From positions 434,001 through 498,000 of the forward strand of contig NZ_RCHR01000002.1 in NCBI RefSeq assembly GCF_003665065.1: a stretch of 64,000 nt of DNA, given 5' to 3'. Numbering within the stretch: the stretch's first letter is position 1; each line of letters opens with the position of its first letter. The position numbers and the translations under genes are program-made. Source of the DNA: Oceanobacillus piezotolerans. GTDB lineage: Bacteria > Bacillota > Bacilli > Bacillales > Amphibacillaceae. A model generated the notes under the pieces. That model did not search any database, had not been told where the DNA came from, and worked only from the letters and a program-made list of their open reading frames with translations. This document shows, piece after piece, positions 52,250-60,929 of the stretch.

Positions 52250-53686
52250 TCATTTAATATACAATTCTACATAATCATTTACGTTCATTGCTGATAGTTC
52301 TTCGTAATCAAAGGACACTTTCTCTATTTTCTTCCTCTGCTTTTCTGTATACTGTGTTGCAAGGTTCAGCGATAGCTTATCCTTAATCTGAGGAATTGCC
52401 TCATCCCTTCTGAAACGGTGCCCTAATGGATATTCTATTTCAACCTTTTCCGTTACGCTTCCATCTTTAAAAAATACTTGAACTGCATTGGCAATAGAGC
52501 GTTTATTTCGATCAAGATAATCCTCGGTATACTGTTTATTTTCCGTAACAATCATTTTATCTCTAAGCGCATCTATTCTTGGATCCTGTGCTACTTCATC
52601 CTCATAATCTTCTGCAGTGATATTCCCCTTCAATAACCCAATAGCAGTAATGTACTGAATACAATGATCACGGTCAGCTGGATTATAGAGTGGACCTTTC
52701 TTATCAATAATGCGAATGGCTGATTCATGAGTAGTTATCGTAATTGAATCAATTTCATCGATACGCTCCAATACTTCTGGATGCAATTTAACCGCAGCTT
52801 CTGCAGCAGTTTGCGCATGGAATTCTGCTGGGTAAGAAACTTTAAATAATACATTTTCCATTACATAACTATCTAAAGGACGTGCGAGAGTTAAAGTGTT
52901 CCCTTTAAATAACACATCTTGGAATCCCCATCCTTCTGCACTTAATGCAGTTTGGTATCCCATTTCTCCCTTCATAGCCATCATCGCTAAACGCACACCT
53001 CTACTCGTCGCATCGCCCGCGGCCCATGATTTACGGGATCCAGTATTAGGTGCATGACGATAGGTTCGCAGACTGGAATTATCAATCCATGCATTCGTTA
53101 ATGCATTGTTAATTTCTTCCCGGCCACCACCAAGCATTTTGGTAACTACTGCTGTCGTAGCAATTTTCACAAATAGCACATGATCGAGTCCAACACGATT
53201 TAAGCTGTTCTCTAAAGCTAGCACACCTTGGATTTCATGCGCCTTGATCATGGCTTCCAACACATCTCTCATTGTTAATGGTTCTTGTTGCTTGCTTATC
53301 CGCTCACGACTTATGTAATCTGCGACAGCGAGAATTCCTCCCAAGTTATCAGAAGGATGACCCCATTCTGCAGCAAGCCACGTATCATTGTAATCCAGCC
53401 AACGAATCATTGCTCCAATATTAAAAGCTCCTTGTATTGGATCAAGCACATAACTTGTACCAGGTATACGCGTACCATTTGGAACAATAGTGTCAGGCAC
53501 GATTGGCCCTAGAAGTTTAGTACACTCCGGATAGTTGAGTGCGAGAATGCCGCAACCTAATGTATCCATTAAGACATATTGTGCTGTAGAAAATGCTTCT
53601 TCACTAGTTATCTCTTTATCTAGCACATAATCAGTAATTTGCTGTATTAATTCATCTGTTTTCTTTTGTTCATTTGTTTTAATCAC
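52250..53686 (-). CDS. prpD: 2-methylcitrate dehydratase
   Basis: MmgE/PrpD-family dehydratase of 478 residues, converting 2-methylcitrate to 2-methylaconitate. Typical segments are [34 protein letters not shown] in part, and [15 protein letters not shown]. The start is a GTG after GAGGGCGG. It follows the methylcitrate synthase by 33 bases. No separate PrpF/AcnD is present, consistent with the PrpD-type route in which aconitase finishes hydration. Confidence 0.92.
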   Translation of the reverse strand: MIKTNEQKKTDELIQQITDYVLDKEITSEEAFSTAQYVLMDTLGCGILALNYPECTKLLGPIVPDTIVPNGTRIPGTSYVLDPIQGAFNIGAMIRWLDYNDTWLAAEWGHPSDNLGGILAVADYISRERISKQQEPLTMRDVLEAMIKAHEIQGVLALENSLNRVGLDHVLFVKIATTAVVTKMLGGGREEINNALTNAWIDNSSLRTYRHAPNTGSRKSWAAGDATSRGVRLAMMAMKGEMGYQTALSAEGWGFQDVLFKGNTLTLARPLDSYVMENVLFKVSYPAEFHAQTAAEAAVKLHPEVLERIDEIDSITITTHESAIRIIDKKGPLYNPADRDHCIQYITAIGLLKGNITAEDYEDEVAQDPRIDALRDKMIVTENKQYTEDYLDRNKRSIANAVQVFFKDGSVTEKVEIEYPLGHRFRRDEAIPQIKDKLSLNLATQYTEKQRKKIEKVSFDYEELSAMNVNDYVELYIK

Positions 53687-53719
53687 TTTTTTCCGCCCTC
53701 TCTATAGTAAGAATAAATT

Positions 53720-54829
53720 TCACTCATACTGCTTTCCAATATAGTTGACACGTGGTCTGAATATTCGATTGTTTTCATGTTGTTCCATGACATGTGCAGC
53801 GATACCTGCTGTTCTTGCACTAAAGAAAATCGGGGTATACAGAGGGATAGGAATGCCAAGCTTAAAGTATACTGGCGCAGCATAATAATCTAGATTAGGA
53901 TATAGTCCCTTTTCTTCTGCCATGATACGTTCTCCCGCTTCACATTTCTCTAATAACGAATTATCTCCATCTATACTGGAAAGTTCTTTTAATGCTTCCT
54001 TCACAATTACCGCTCTTGGATCCATTTTTTTCATATAGACACGATGTCCAAATCCCATAATTTTTTCCTTCTGACGTAGTTTTTCATGGATAATCGCCTC
54101 AAAACCGTCTATCGTATCCGCTTCCTGAAGCATGTACATTACCGCTTCATTCGCACCTCCATGTAAATTACCTTTCAACGAAGAAATTGCCCCAGTTAAC
54201 GCACCATATAGATCTGAATTGGTGGAAGCTATTACTCTTGCGGTAAACGTCGAATTAGGCATTTCATGTTCACTGTATAATAGAAGCAGTTGGTCAAACA
54301 CTCTAGTTTCTAGCTCTGTTGGTTTCTGGCCAGTAATCATATACAAAAAGTTTTCACTATAGGACAAATCCTTCAACGGTGCAACGGGTTCTTTTCCATT
54401 CAATATTCGATAGCTATTTACCGTCAACGTTGGCATCAGCCCTAATAGTTGATACGCACGTTTTTTATTTACCTCTAAGGAACGGTCATCAATAGAATCA
54501 TCATGTCCAGCAAGTACGGAGATTCCAGTACGCATAGCATCCATTGGGTGGATTTCGGGAGACAACAAGTCCAATACTTTTAACACGTTTGTTGGCAGTT
54601 CATAGTTCACTGCTAATCGCTCTTTTAGTGCAGCTTTTTCGGAAGCGTTAGGCAATACGCCTTCTAATAATAAATGGACAACTTCTAGATAATCCTTGTT
54701 TTTAGATAATTCGATGAGATCATAGCCTTGAATGATAATCTTCTCTTTCTCTACATCTAAAAACGAAATCTCTGTTTCTGCCGCAATCACGCCGTCTAAT
54801 CCTGGGGCAAATGTTTCCTTTATTTTCAT
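53720..54829 (-). CDS. prpC: 2-methylcitrate synthase/citrate synthase
   Basis: Citrate synthase family protein of 369 residues, the short type II-like form seen in Bacillus MmgD. The catalytic residues are visible in GNLHGGANEAVM (His), GFGHRVYMKKMDPRA (His) and SARTAGIAAHVMEQ. It condenses propionyl-CoA (and probably acetyl-CoA) with oxaloacetate. It is the first gene of the prp operon, divergent from the lysR gene, with a perfect inverted repeat between them. The ATG follows GAGGGTGAG. Confidence 0.92.
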   Translation of the reverse strand: MKIKETFAPGLDGVIAAETEISFLDVEKEKIIIQGYDLIELSKNKDYLEVVHLLLEGVLPNASEKAALKERLAVNYELPTNVLKVLDLLSPEIHPMDAMRTGISVLAGHDDSIDDRSLEVNKKRAYQLLGLMPTLTVNSYRILNGKEPVAPLKDLSYSENFLYMITGQKPTELETRVFDQLLLLYSEHEMPNSTFTARVIASTNSDLYGALTGAISSLKGNLHGGANEAVMYMLQEADTIDGFEAIIHEKLRQKEKIMGFGHRVYMKKMDPRAVIVKEALKELSSIDGDNSLLEKCEAGERIMAEEKGLYPNLDYYAAPVYFKLGIPIPLYTPIFFSARTAGIAAHVMEQHENNRIFRPRVNYIGKQYE

Positions 54830-54881
54830 AACTCACCCTCCAATTTATATGACTATTCTATTTATTATAACAATTATACAA

Positions 54882-54910
54882 TTGATATAAATATTATAAA
54901 AATATATAAT
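54882..54910 (+). promoter_or_regulatory. Sigma-A promoter of the lysR gene
   Basis: On the plus strand: -35 TTGATA (54882-54887), 17-base spacer, -10 TATAAT (54905-54910). It is almost entirely covered by the inverted repeat at 54887-54916, a usual arrangement for autorepression by LysR proteins. Confidence 0.65.
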
Positions 54911-54916
54911 ATTTAT
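54887..54916. promoter_or_regulatory. Perfect 12-bp inverted repeat, likely LysR operator
   Basis: ATAAATATTATA and TATAATATTTAT are exact complements separated by six bases, in the 143-base lysR-prpC gap. A second, shorter dyad TATAACAATTATA lies at about 54866. LysR proteins of the CcpC type that control citrate-cycle genes bind ATAA/TTAT dyads (known); the binding here is inferred. Confidence 0.6.
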
Positions 54917-54972
54917 AATTAAACATAAATAAAATCTATACCTTAATTACATTTCTATTTGGTGGTGATGTT

Positions 54973-55842
54973 ATGAACTATCAAGACTGGGAAATGTTGG
55001 TGACTTTAAGAGAAACTGAAAATATATCAAAGGCTGCTCATCAACTATTTTTGTCGCAACCAACATTAACAACCAGGATTAAAAAGTTAGAAGATTACTA
55101 TAGTGTTCCTATCATTTTAAGAAAGAGAAGAGGAGTGTCCTTTACACCGGAAGGGGAACAGCTCGCTCAGCATGCGAAAAAGATGATTCAGCAGCAGCAC
55201 ATGATTGAAGAAAAAATTAATAACATGAAAGACCAAGTAACAGGGACATTAAAAGTTGGAGTATCCAATTTTTTCGCTTTAAATAAAATGCCTAAACTAC
55301 TGCGCCTATTTAAGAAAAAATATCCAAACGTTGAATTTGAACTTGTTACTGGATGGAGTAGTGACATGCATCGGTTGTTATTAAATCACGATGTTCACCT
55401 CAGTTTTGTTAAAGGGGATTATCCATGGAAAGGTGAAAAGGAATTGCTTTACGAAGAGGACATATGCGTCACTGCTCCTTGGGAATTTGAACTTAAAGAC
55501 CTCCCTTTCTTGCCACGTATTGATTATCATACAGATGATTTAATGCGTAACCTTGTTGATAATTGGTGGTACCATCATTTTTATGAAAGTCCTAATGTAA
55601 AGATTCACGTTAATCAAGTAGAAACATGTAAAGAAATGGTTATTAATGGACTTGGCTACGCTATTATGGCATCCCTGGTTGTACGTCCCCATCCAGAACT
55701 TTTTGTTAAACCTCTTCTGGATGCATCAGGAAAGCCAATCATTCGGAAAACTTGGATGTATTATCATGAGGAGTCATTACAGGTTAATATTGTTAAAGCG
55801 TTTATTTCATTTATTCGTTCAGTAGATGTGAAGGAGATTTAG
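54973..55842 (+). CDS. LysR-family regulator, probable controller of the prp genes
   Basis: LysR-type regulator of 289 residues. The N-terminal helix-turn-helix (ENISKAAHQLFLSQPTLTTRI) is at about 18-38, followed by the linker helix and a periplasmic-binding-protein-like ligand domain from about 90. It is divergent from prpC, the classic position for the activator of the neighbouring operon. It is similar in layout to CcpC/CitR, which sense citrate, so 2-methylcitrate or propionyl-CoA derivatives are reasonable inducers (inference). The ATG follows GGTGGTG. Confidence 0.88.
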   Translation: MNYQDWEMLVTLRETENISKAAHQLFLSQPTLTTRIKKLEDYYSVPIILRKRRGVSFTPEGEQLAQHAKKMIQQQHMIEEKINNMKDQVTGTLKVGVSNFFALNKMPKLLRLFKKKYPNVEFELVTGWSSDMHRLLLNHDVHLSFVKGDYPWKGEKELLYEEDICVTAPWEFELKDLPFLPRIDYHTDDLMRNLVDNWWYHHFYESPNVKIHVNQVETCKEMVINGLGYAIMASLVVRPHPELFVKPLLDASGKPIIRKTWMYYHEESLQVNIVKAFISFIRSVDVKEI

Positions 55843-56027
55843 GATGAGGATTCTTAGAATTTATTTTTTATAGAGTAGTTGATTCTAGTTCTTTCAAAGA
55901 GCATATTTCTTGAAATATGAATGTTTTATCCTTGTTGCCAGCATCTTTCCAAATAATTGCCAATTCACTATTTTCCAAATTGGACCTTCAAAAAATGAAC
56001 AACTTCATTCAGGTTACTTTATAAATT

Positions 56028-56056
56028 GTGGCAAGGAATAGTACTTTCCCTGCCAC
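56028..56056 (-). terminator. Terminator-like hairpin after the thiolase at 56077
   Basis: GTGGCA and TGCCAC enclose GGAA/TTCC with one mismatch, about 11 pairs around a 7-base loop. On the minus strand it is followed by AATTTATAAA rather than a pure T-run. It ends the alicyclic-acid gene set. The 234-base region between lysR and the thiolase holds nothing else I recognise. Confidence 0.55.
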
Positions 56057-56076
56057 CACAGATAGATATTAGTGCT

Positions 56077-57225
56077 TTAATTAACCCGCTCTATCACAGT
56101 CCCCGTAGCCATCCCACCACCACAACACATCACCTGCAGCCCATATCGCTTATCTAAATCCTCTAATTCATGAAGCAAAGTTGTCATAATCCGTGCACCA
56201 CTAGCACCTGTTGGATGACCTAATGCAATAGCGCCACCACGAGGATTTACCTTTTCAATATCAGGTTGGATTTCCATCATCCACGCTAATGCAACCGAAG
56301 CAAAAGCTTCATTGCATTCAAACACATCAATATCTGAAACACATAATCCAGTCTTCTCTAACAATCGTTTCGTTAATGGAATTGGGCCAGTAAGCATCAA
56401 AGTAGGATCAGAACCTATCACATCTCTTGCTACAATTTTAGCGCGGGGTTTTAAACCTAACGCTTCTGCTTTTTCTCTCGACATTATCAAGACAGCTGCT
56501 GCCCCATCACTAATTTGACTTGCATTTCCTGCCGTTATCTTCCCCTCTTCCCGGAAGACTGTCTTTAAAGCAGCTAGTTTCTTTACACTACTATTTGGAC
56601 GAATCCCCTCATCCTCTGTAACAAGAATCCGCTCTCCATCTTTTTCTACTTCTATTGGGAGGATTTCACGATGGAATGCCCCATTCTCCGATGCTTTAGC
56701 AGCCAACTTATGGCTTCGAACGGCAAAGTCATCTAGTTCCTCTCTTGAAAAACCCCATTTATCTGCAATCCGTTCAGCCGCCTCCCCTTGGGTTACTACT
56801 TCATATTTTTCATTTAACTCCTCCGGTTCTGGTACTTTATCTGAGCCCATCGGATGCCTTGTCATATGTTCTACACCTGCTGCAATGACAACATCACAAT
56901 CTCCACTTATAATACTTTGTGCGGCTTGATTGACAGCATGCTGTGATGATCCACATTTACGATTAATCGTCATTGCAGGTACATCTTTTGGCAATCCAGC
57001 CATTAATGAGGCAATCCGTGCAATATTATTACCTTGCTCCTCATTTTGGGTCACACAGCCAACGATAATGTCATCAATCAAACCAGCATCTATTCCAGTC
57101 CGATCCATAACTCCCTTTAAAATTGCTGCTAACAAATATTCTGCTCTTGTATCCGAATAAACTCCTTTTCTTCTCCCAACTGGCAGACGGACTGCCTCAA
57201 CAATCACCGCATCTCTATTTCCCAT
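56077..57225 (-). CDS. Acetyl-CoA C-acyltransferase (thiolase) of the alicyclic-acid set
   Basis: Degradative thiolase of 382 residues. The nucleophilic Cys91 lies in NRKCGSSQ, NEAFASVALAW is near 290, the active-site His in GGAIALGHPTGASG, and the C-terminal Cys in VMCCGGGMATG. It would cleave 3-oxoacyl-CoAs, in this context perhaps 3-oxopimeloyl-CoA to glutaryl-CoA and acetyl-CoA (inference). It follows the degenerate SDR gene across a terminator-like hairpin. The ATG follows GGGAGAGAGG. A paralogue is at 13301. Confidence 0.9.
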   Translation of the reverse strand: MGNRDAVIVEAVRLPVGRRKGVYSDTRAEYLLAAILKGVMDRTGIDAGLIDDIIVGCVTQNEEQGNNIARIASLMAGLPKDVPAMTINRKCGSSQHAVNQAAQSIISGDCDVVIAAGVEHMTRHPMGSDKVPEPEELNEKYEVVTQGEAAERIADKWGFSREELDDFAVRSHKLAAKASENGAFHREILPIEVEKDGERILVTEDEGIRPNSSVKKLAALKTVFREEGKITAGNASQISDGAAAVLIMSREKAEALGLKPRAKIVARDVIGSDPTLMLTGPIPLTKRLLEKTGLCVSDIDVFECNEAFASVALAWMMEIQPDIEKVNPRGGAIALGHPTGASGARIMTTLLHELEDLDKRYGLQVMCCGGGMATGTVIERVN

Positions 57226-57255
57226 GCCTCTCTCCCTTTCTTACTAGACTGATAG

Positions 57256-57287
57256 AAAAAGCCATCGACGCACAGACGATGACTTTT
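57256..57287 (-). terminator. Hairpin with T-run between degenerate SDR and thiolase
   Basis: On the minus strand AAAAGtCATCG and CGATGgCTTTT pair with one mismatch around a 9-base loop, and TTTTTC completes the T-run. It resembles a working terminator, yet the thiolase gene begins only 31 bases further on, so it may attenuate rather than end transcription. Confidence 0.6.
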
Positions 57288-57301
57288 ATTTTCCCATTCA
57301 T

Positions 57302-58042
57302 TCAACCAAACATATTATGGCCCCCATTAACGCTTAGCACTTGCCCCGTAATCCAATCTGCTTCATCAGATAGTAAAAACAATACCGCACCACTAACATC
57401 TGCCGCGTTTCCAAGCCGCTTCATTGGATAATTTCTCACCATCTTTGCTATCATATCGTCAGTAAACTCACCTTGATCAATCATTCCAATGGAAACCGTA
57501 TTACACTGAATATGATCCCTTCCTACTTCTTTAGCTAAAGACTTCAGAAAACTAATTGCCCCATTTCGTGCTGCCGCGGAAACAATTAAATGTCGGTCTC
57601 CGGTACGAGCTGAGTCGCCAACGATATTAACAAACTTTCCTTGCCCTCTCTCCTTCATACCTGGAACAAAGATATATGCAAGGTTCAGCACACCGTGGAG
57701 ACAAACATCTACTTCCTTTTTCCATTCCTCTGGTTCATACTCGAAGAATGATTTCATTTGAGCGTAACCAGCATTATTTACAATCCCATCAATAGGACCA
57801 AACTCAGCAAATATTTTATTCTTCATTGCTTCTGCTTCCTGAAAATCTGCAAGATCTGCCTTTACACTAATCACTTCTACACCGAACTTTTTGACTTCTT
57901 CTATTGTATTGGAAGCCTCTTCCTCAGATTGGTAATAGTGGACGGCAATATTTGCTCCCCTAGAAGCTGCCTCTATTGCAAGCTGGCGCCCAATGCCTTT
58001 TGCTGCTCCAGTTACCAGTATATTTTTTCCTGTTAACTTCAT
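57302..58042 (-). CDS. Short-chain dehydrogenase-like protein lacking the catalytic Tyr and Lys
   Basis: SDR fold of 246 residues. The cofactor motif TGAAKGIGRQLA is intact near 11-22, NNAGY is near 88, and the C-terminal GQVLSVNGG is normal. However, aligning it with the BadH-like neighbour shows SDSGRVGSS...VYSAAKGG here as GDSARTGDR...VSAAARNG: the Ser becomes Gly, the Tyr becomes Ser and the Lys becomes Arg. The standard redox mechanism should be lost. It may bind nucleotide or CoA esters as a structural partner, or use another chemistry. The gene is intact, sits 20 bases after the hydratase gene, and has ordinary codon use, so it does not look like a decaying gene. Confidence 0.8.
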   Translation of the reverse strand: MKLTGKNILVTGAAKGIGRQLAIEAASRGANIAVHYYQSEEEASNTIEEVKKFGVEVISVKADLADFQEAEAMKNKIFAEFGPIDGIVNNAGYAQMKSFFEYEPEEWKKEVDVCLHGVLNLAYIFVPGMKERGQGKFVNIVGDSARTGDRHLIVSAAARNGAISFLKSLAKEVGRDHIQCNTVSIGMIDQGEFTDDMIAKMVRNYPMKRLGNAADVSGAVLFLLSDEADWITGQVLSVNGGHNMFG

Positions 58043-58062
58043 GTTTCACCTTCTCCCAAACT

Positions 58063-58842
58063 CTAATTCCCTGCAAAAGTAGCATTTCTTTTTTCTAGAA
58101 ATGCTTGGGTTCCTTCCACTTTATCATCCGTACCATATAACAATGCTTGTGCTAAATTTTCAATTAGAAGAGCTGTATCCATATCCACATCATATCCCTT
58201 GTTTACAGCTATCTTAGCCATTTGAATCGCAATAGGACCTTTTTGCGAGATACGTCGTGCTTTTTCCTTTGCCGTTTCCATAAGCTCTTCTTGGAAAACC
58301 ACCTGGGAAACTAGACCGATTTCCTTCGCTTCATCGGCAAGTATAAATTCTCCTGTCAAAATCATATCCAAAGCTTTTCCTCTTCCTACTACACGTGCTA
58401 GACGTTGTGTTCCACCTGCTCCTGGGATAACAGCTAAATTCAATTCTGGCAAACCAAGTTTGGCATTATTGGATGCTATGCGAATATCACATGCCAGTGC
58501 AAGCTCCAGTCCACCGCCTAGTGCATAGCCATTAATAGCTGCAATCGTTGCCTTTTTACTATTTTCAATGCAACGGTAAACTTCTGACATACTTCCTTTT
58601 GAAAAAGCATCCAGTGGTTGTCTTTTGGTTAGCTGATTAATATCAGCACCAGCTGCAAATGCCTTTTCACCGGAACCGGTAAAAATGATTACTTTTATTT
58701 CTGAGTCCGCTTCTAATTGCTCCATAGCATACATGATTTCTTTTATGGTAGTTCCATTTAATGCATTCCGTACATCTGGCCGATTAATACGAATGGTGGC
58801 AATTGCTTCCTCTTTTAAAAGCAAAATATTCTCAAACTCCAT
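58063..58842 (-). CDS. Enoyl-CoA hydratase, BadK-like (cyclohex-1-ene-1-carboxyl-CoA hydratase)
   Basis: Crotonase of 259 residues with a complete hydratase active site: glutamates in GGGLELALACD and GLPELNLAVIPGAGG, and oxyanion hole FAAGADI. In the cyclohexanecarboxylate pathway BadK hydrates cyclohex-1-ene-1-carboxyl-CoA; the gene context (ligase, dehydrogenase, BadH- and BadI-like genes) makes this the best assignment, though ordinary beta-oxidation is also possible. The open frame extends to 58992, but the ATG at 58842 with AAGGGG gives the family length and an 11-base overlap with the dehydrogenase gene. Confidence 0.8.
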   Translation of the reverse strand: MEFENILLLKEEAIATIRINRPDVRNALNGTTIKEIMYAMEQLEADSEIKVIIFTGSGEKAFAAGADINQLTKRQPLDAFSKGSMSEVYRCIENSKKATIAAINGYALGGGLELALACDIRIASNNAKLGLPELNLAVIPGAGGTQRLARVVGRGKALDMILTGEFILADEAKEIGLVSQVVFQEELMETAKEKARRISQKGPIAIQMAKIAVNKGYDVDMDTALLIENLAQALLYGTDDKVEGTQAFLEKRNATFAGN

Positions 58843-60004
58843 GAGCAACACCCCTTTTTTCGTACTGACGATGAAGCTGGGAGGCAATAATATTTTTCTG
58901 AATTTCAGAGGTACCTTCGTAGATTCTTGTAATTCGTGCATCTCTGTAGAAGCGTTCGATTGGATATTCAGAAATATATCCAAGTCCACCATGAATTTGA
59001 ACAGCTTTATCTGCTACACGGTTATACACCTCAGAACCTAATAATTTGACCATAGCTGCTTCTTTAATTACTTTTTTACCTTCGTCTACCATCGATGCAA
59101 CACGATAAACCATTGAACGAAGTGCTTCTACATCTACAGCCATCTCTGCTAGGTAATGCTGAATAATTTGCTGCTCAAAAATCGGCTTATCAAATTGAAT
59201 TCGATTATGGGCATAGTCAATGGACATTTCCAGAAGTTTGTCAGCAGAACCAAGGTTCCTCGCAGCCATTCCAGCTCTTCCATTCGCTAAAATCTTTAAT
59301 GCATTTACATAACCTTGGCCTTCTTCTCCAAGTACATTTTCAACTGGAACTTCACAATCCTCGAAGAAAACTTCAGAAGAATGTGAACCATGAAGCCCCA
59401 TTTTCTGTTCAATTTTACCAATCGTTAGACCAGGCGTATCCTTTTCAATAATAAACGACGTTATTCCCCTGGTTCCTTTTGATGGGTCTGTCACCGCCAT
59501 CACAGTAAATATATCTGCTATTGGAGCATTGGTAATGTAATGTTTGCTTCCATTAATAATGTATTTATCCCCTTTTTTCACAGCAGTTGTTTGTAAATTG
59601 GAAGCATGGGAGCCTGCACTAGGCTCTGTTAACGCAAAGGCGCCAATTTTCTCACCTGATGCCATGGCTGGGAGATACTTTTGCTTTTGTTCTTCTGTAC
59701 CCATTTCAACAATCCCTACACCTCCAATTCCGGTATGGCCGCCAATGACAGTCGTGAATCCATTATGGGTTCTTCCAACCTCCTCTAAAACTGCACATTT
59801 TCCGACCATGTTTAAACCAAGTCCACCATATTCCTCGGGTACACTAAGGGCAAAGAGTCCCATTTGTTTGGATTTTTCCATAATCCGTTCAGGAATTTCA
59901 TTTGTTTCTTCAATTTCCATCGCATATGGTTCTACTTCATTGTCAATAAAATCTCGTATCCCTTCCTTAAGGGATTTAATATCCTCTGAGAACTCAAAAT
60001 TCAT
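58832..60004 (-). CDS. Acyl-CoA dehydrogenase, AliB-like (cyclohexanecarboxyl-CoA dehydrogenase)
   Basis: ACAD of 390 residues with canonical motifs: ALTEPSAGSHASNLQT, NGSKHYITNA and the catalytic Glu in IYEGTSEIQKNIIASQL. It would desaturate an acyl-CoA. In the pathway of Rhodopseudomonas palustris, AliB makes cyclohex-1-ene-1-carboxyl-CoA from cyclohexanecarboxyl-CoA, and the surrounding genes suggest the same here (inference). The start ATG overlaps the HBD stop (ATGA), indicating coupled translation, and the hydratase follows with an 11-base overlap. Confidence 0.82.
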   Translation of the reverse strand: MNFEFSEDIKSLKEGIRDFIDNEVEPYAMEIEETNEIPERIMEKSKQMGLFALSVPEEYGGLGLNMVGKCAVLEEVGRTHNGFTTVIGGHTGIGGVGIVEMGTEEQKQKYLPAMASGEKIGAFALTEPSAGSHASNLQTTAVKKGDKYIINGSKHYITNAPIADIFTVMAVTDPSKGTRGITSFIIEKDTPGLTIGKIEQKMGLHGSHSSEVFFEDCEVPVENVLGEEGQGYVNALKILANGRAGMAARNLGSADKLLEMSIDYAHNRIQFDKPIFEQQIIQHYLAEMAVDVEALRSMVYRVASMVDEGKKVIKEAAMVKLLGSEVYNRVADKAVQIHGGLGYISEYPIERFYRDARITRIYEGTSEIQKNIIASQLHRQYEKRGVAHGV

Positions 60005-60867
60005 AGACGTATTCCCTCTCTTTCATAATCATAAAATCCTTTCCCTGATTTTCTGCCTAATCGCCCTGATTTAACGTATTTTACAAGTAACGGAGAAGGA
60101 CGATATTTCTCGCCCAGGTTCTGGTAAAGGTATTCCATGTTTCGTAATCTAGTATCCAGTCCAACTAAATCCGCCATTTCCAGTGGTCCCATTGGATGGT
60201 TTAGTCCAAGCTTAATCGCTTTATCAATATCTTCTGGCGAAGCAACCCCTTCCATCAGCATGTTCATTGCTTCGTTTCCAATCACGCAATTCATTCTGCT
60301 TGTAACGAAACCAGGGAATTCATTGACTTCTACTGTTTCTTTACCCATCTTCTCTGCAACAAATTTTATCGCATCAACTGTTTCATTAGCTGTATCCATT
60401 CCGCGGATTATTTCGATTAGTTTCATCCGATGGACAGGGTTAAAAAAATGCATTGCAATAAACTTTTCAGGCTGCTTTGTACTTGCACCAATTTCTGTAG
60501 GGCTCATAGTCGAAGTATTAGTTGCAAGGATGGCATGCTCTGGCGCATATTCATTCACTTGTCTAAACACTTCTATTTTGATGTCGATTTTTTCTAACAC
60601 TGCTTCGATGACTAAATCTGTATCCTTTACAGCCTCATTAATCTTTGTTGTATAGTATATTTCATCCAGGGCACCATGGTATTGCTCCTTATTAATAAAC
60701 CCTTTTTCAAAGCTCTTATTGGCAAGCTCTTCTATAAACAATTTGGCTTGGTTTAACGCCTGTTCAGAAATATCCTGCAGATGAACGTGGAAACCGGAAA
60801 GAGCTGCTTGATACGCAATACCTCGTCCCATTGTTCCACTTCCAATAACAGAGATTCTTTCAATCAT
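60001..60867 (-). CDS. 3-hydroxyacyl-CoA dehydrogenase of the alicyclic-acid set
   Basis: HBD-type enzyme of 288 residues. GSGTMGRGIAY near 9 binds NAD, ATNTSTMSPTEI is in the middle, the catalytic His lies in MHFFNPVHRMKLIEI, and the second domain has LNHPMGPLEMADLVGLD and SGKGFYDYE. It would oxidise open-chain (S)-3-hydroxyacyl-CoAs such as 3-hydroxypimeloyl-CoA after ring opening (inference); the ring alcohol is better assigned to the BadH-like SDR. It follows that gene across a small hairpin. Confidence 0.9.
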   Translation of the reverse strand: MIERISVIGSGTMGRGIAYQAALSGFHVHLQDISEQALNQAKLFIEELANKSFEKGFINKEQYHGALDEIYYTTKINEAVKDTDLVIEAVLEKIDIKIEVFRQVNEYAPEHAILATNTSTMSPTEIGASTKQPEKFIAMHFFNPVHRMKLIEIIRGMDTANETVDAIKFVAEKMGKETVEVNEFPGFVTSRMNCVIGNEAMNMLMEGVASPEDIDKAIKLGLNHPMGPLEMADLVGLDTRLRNMEYLYQNLGEKYRPSPLLVKYVKSGRLGRKSGKGFYDYEREGIRL

Positions 60868-60898
60868 CTTATCTCCCCCTATCCTATGTTAGTTGGAA

Positions 60899-60923
60899 GA
60901 CTCACCCTACAGAAGAGTGAGTC
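60899..60923 (-). other. Intercistronic hairpin between BadH-like and HBD genes
   Basis: GACTCAC (60899-60905) and GTGAGTC (60917-60923) are perfect complements around an 11-base loop. No clear T-run follows on the minus strand. It probably marks a processing or attenuation point in the operon. Confidence 0.45.
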
Positions 60924-60929
60924 ACGTTT

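Noticed and set aside
53683-53883. Minus-strand ORF of 66 codons at the prpC-prpD junction
   Set aside because: It overlaps the end of prpC in another frame and ends in the prpD start region; there is no family and no independent start signal.
60137-60655. Plus-strand ORF of 172 codons
   Set aside because: It lies wholly antisense to the HBD at 60001, which has all family motifs. No start signal supports it.
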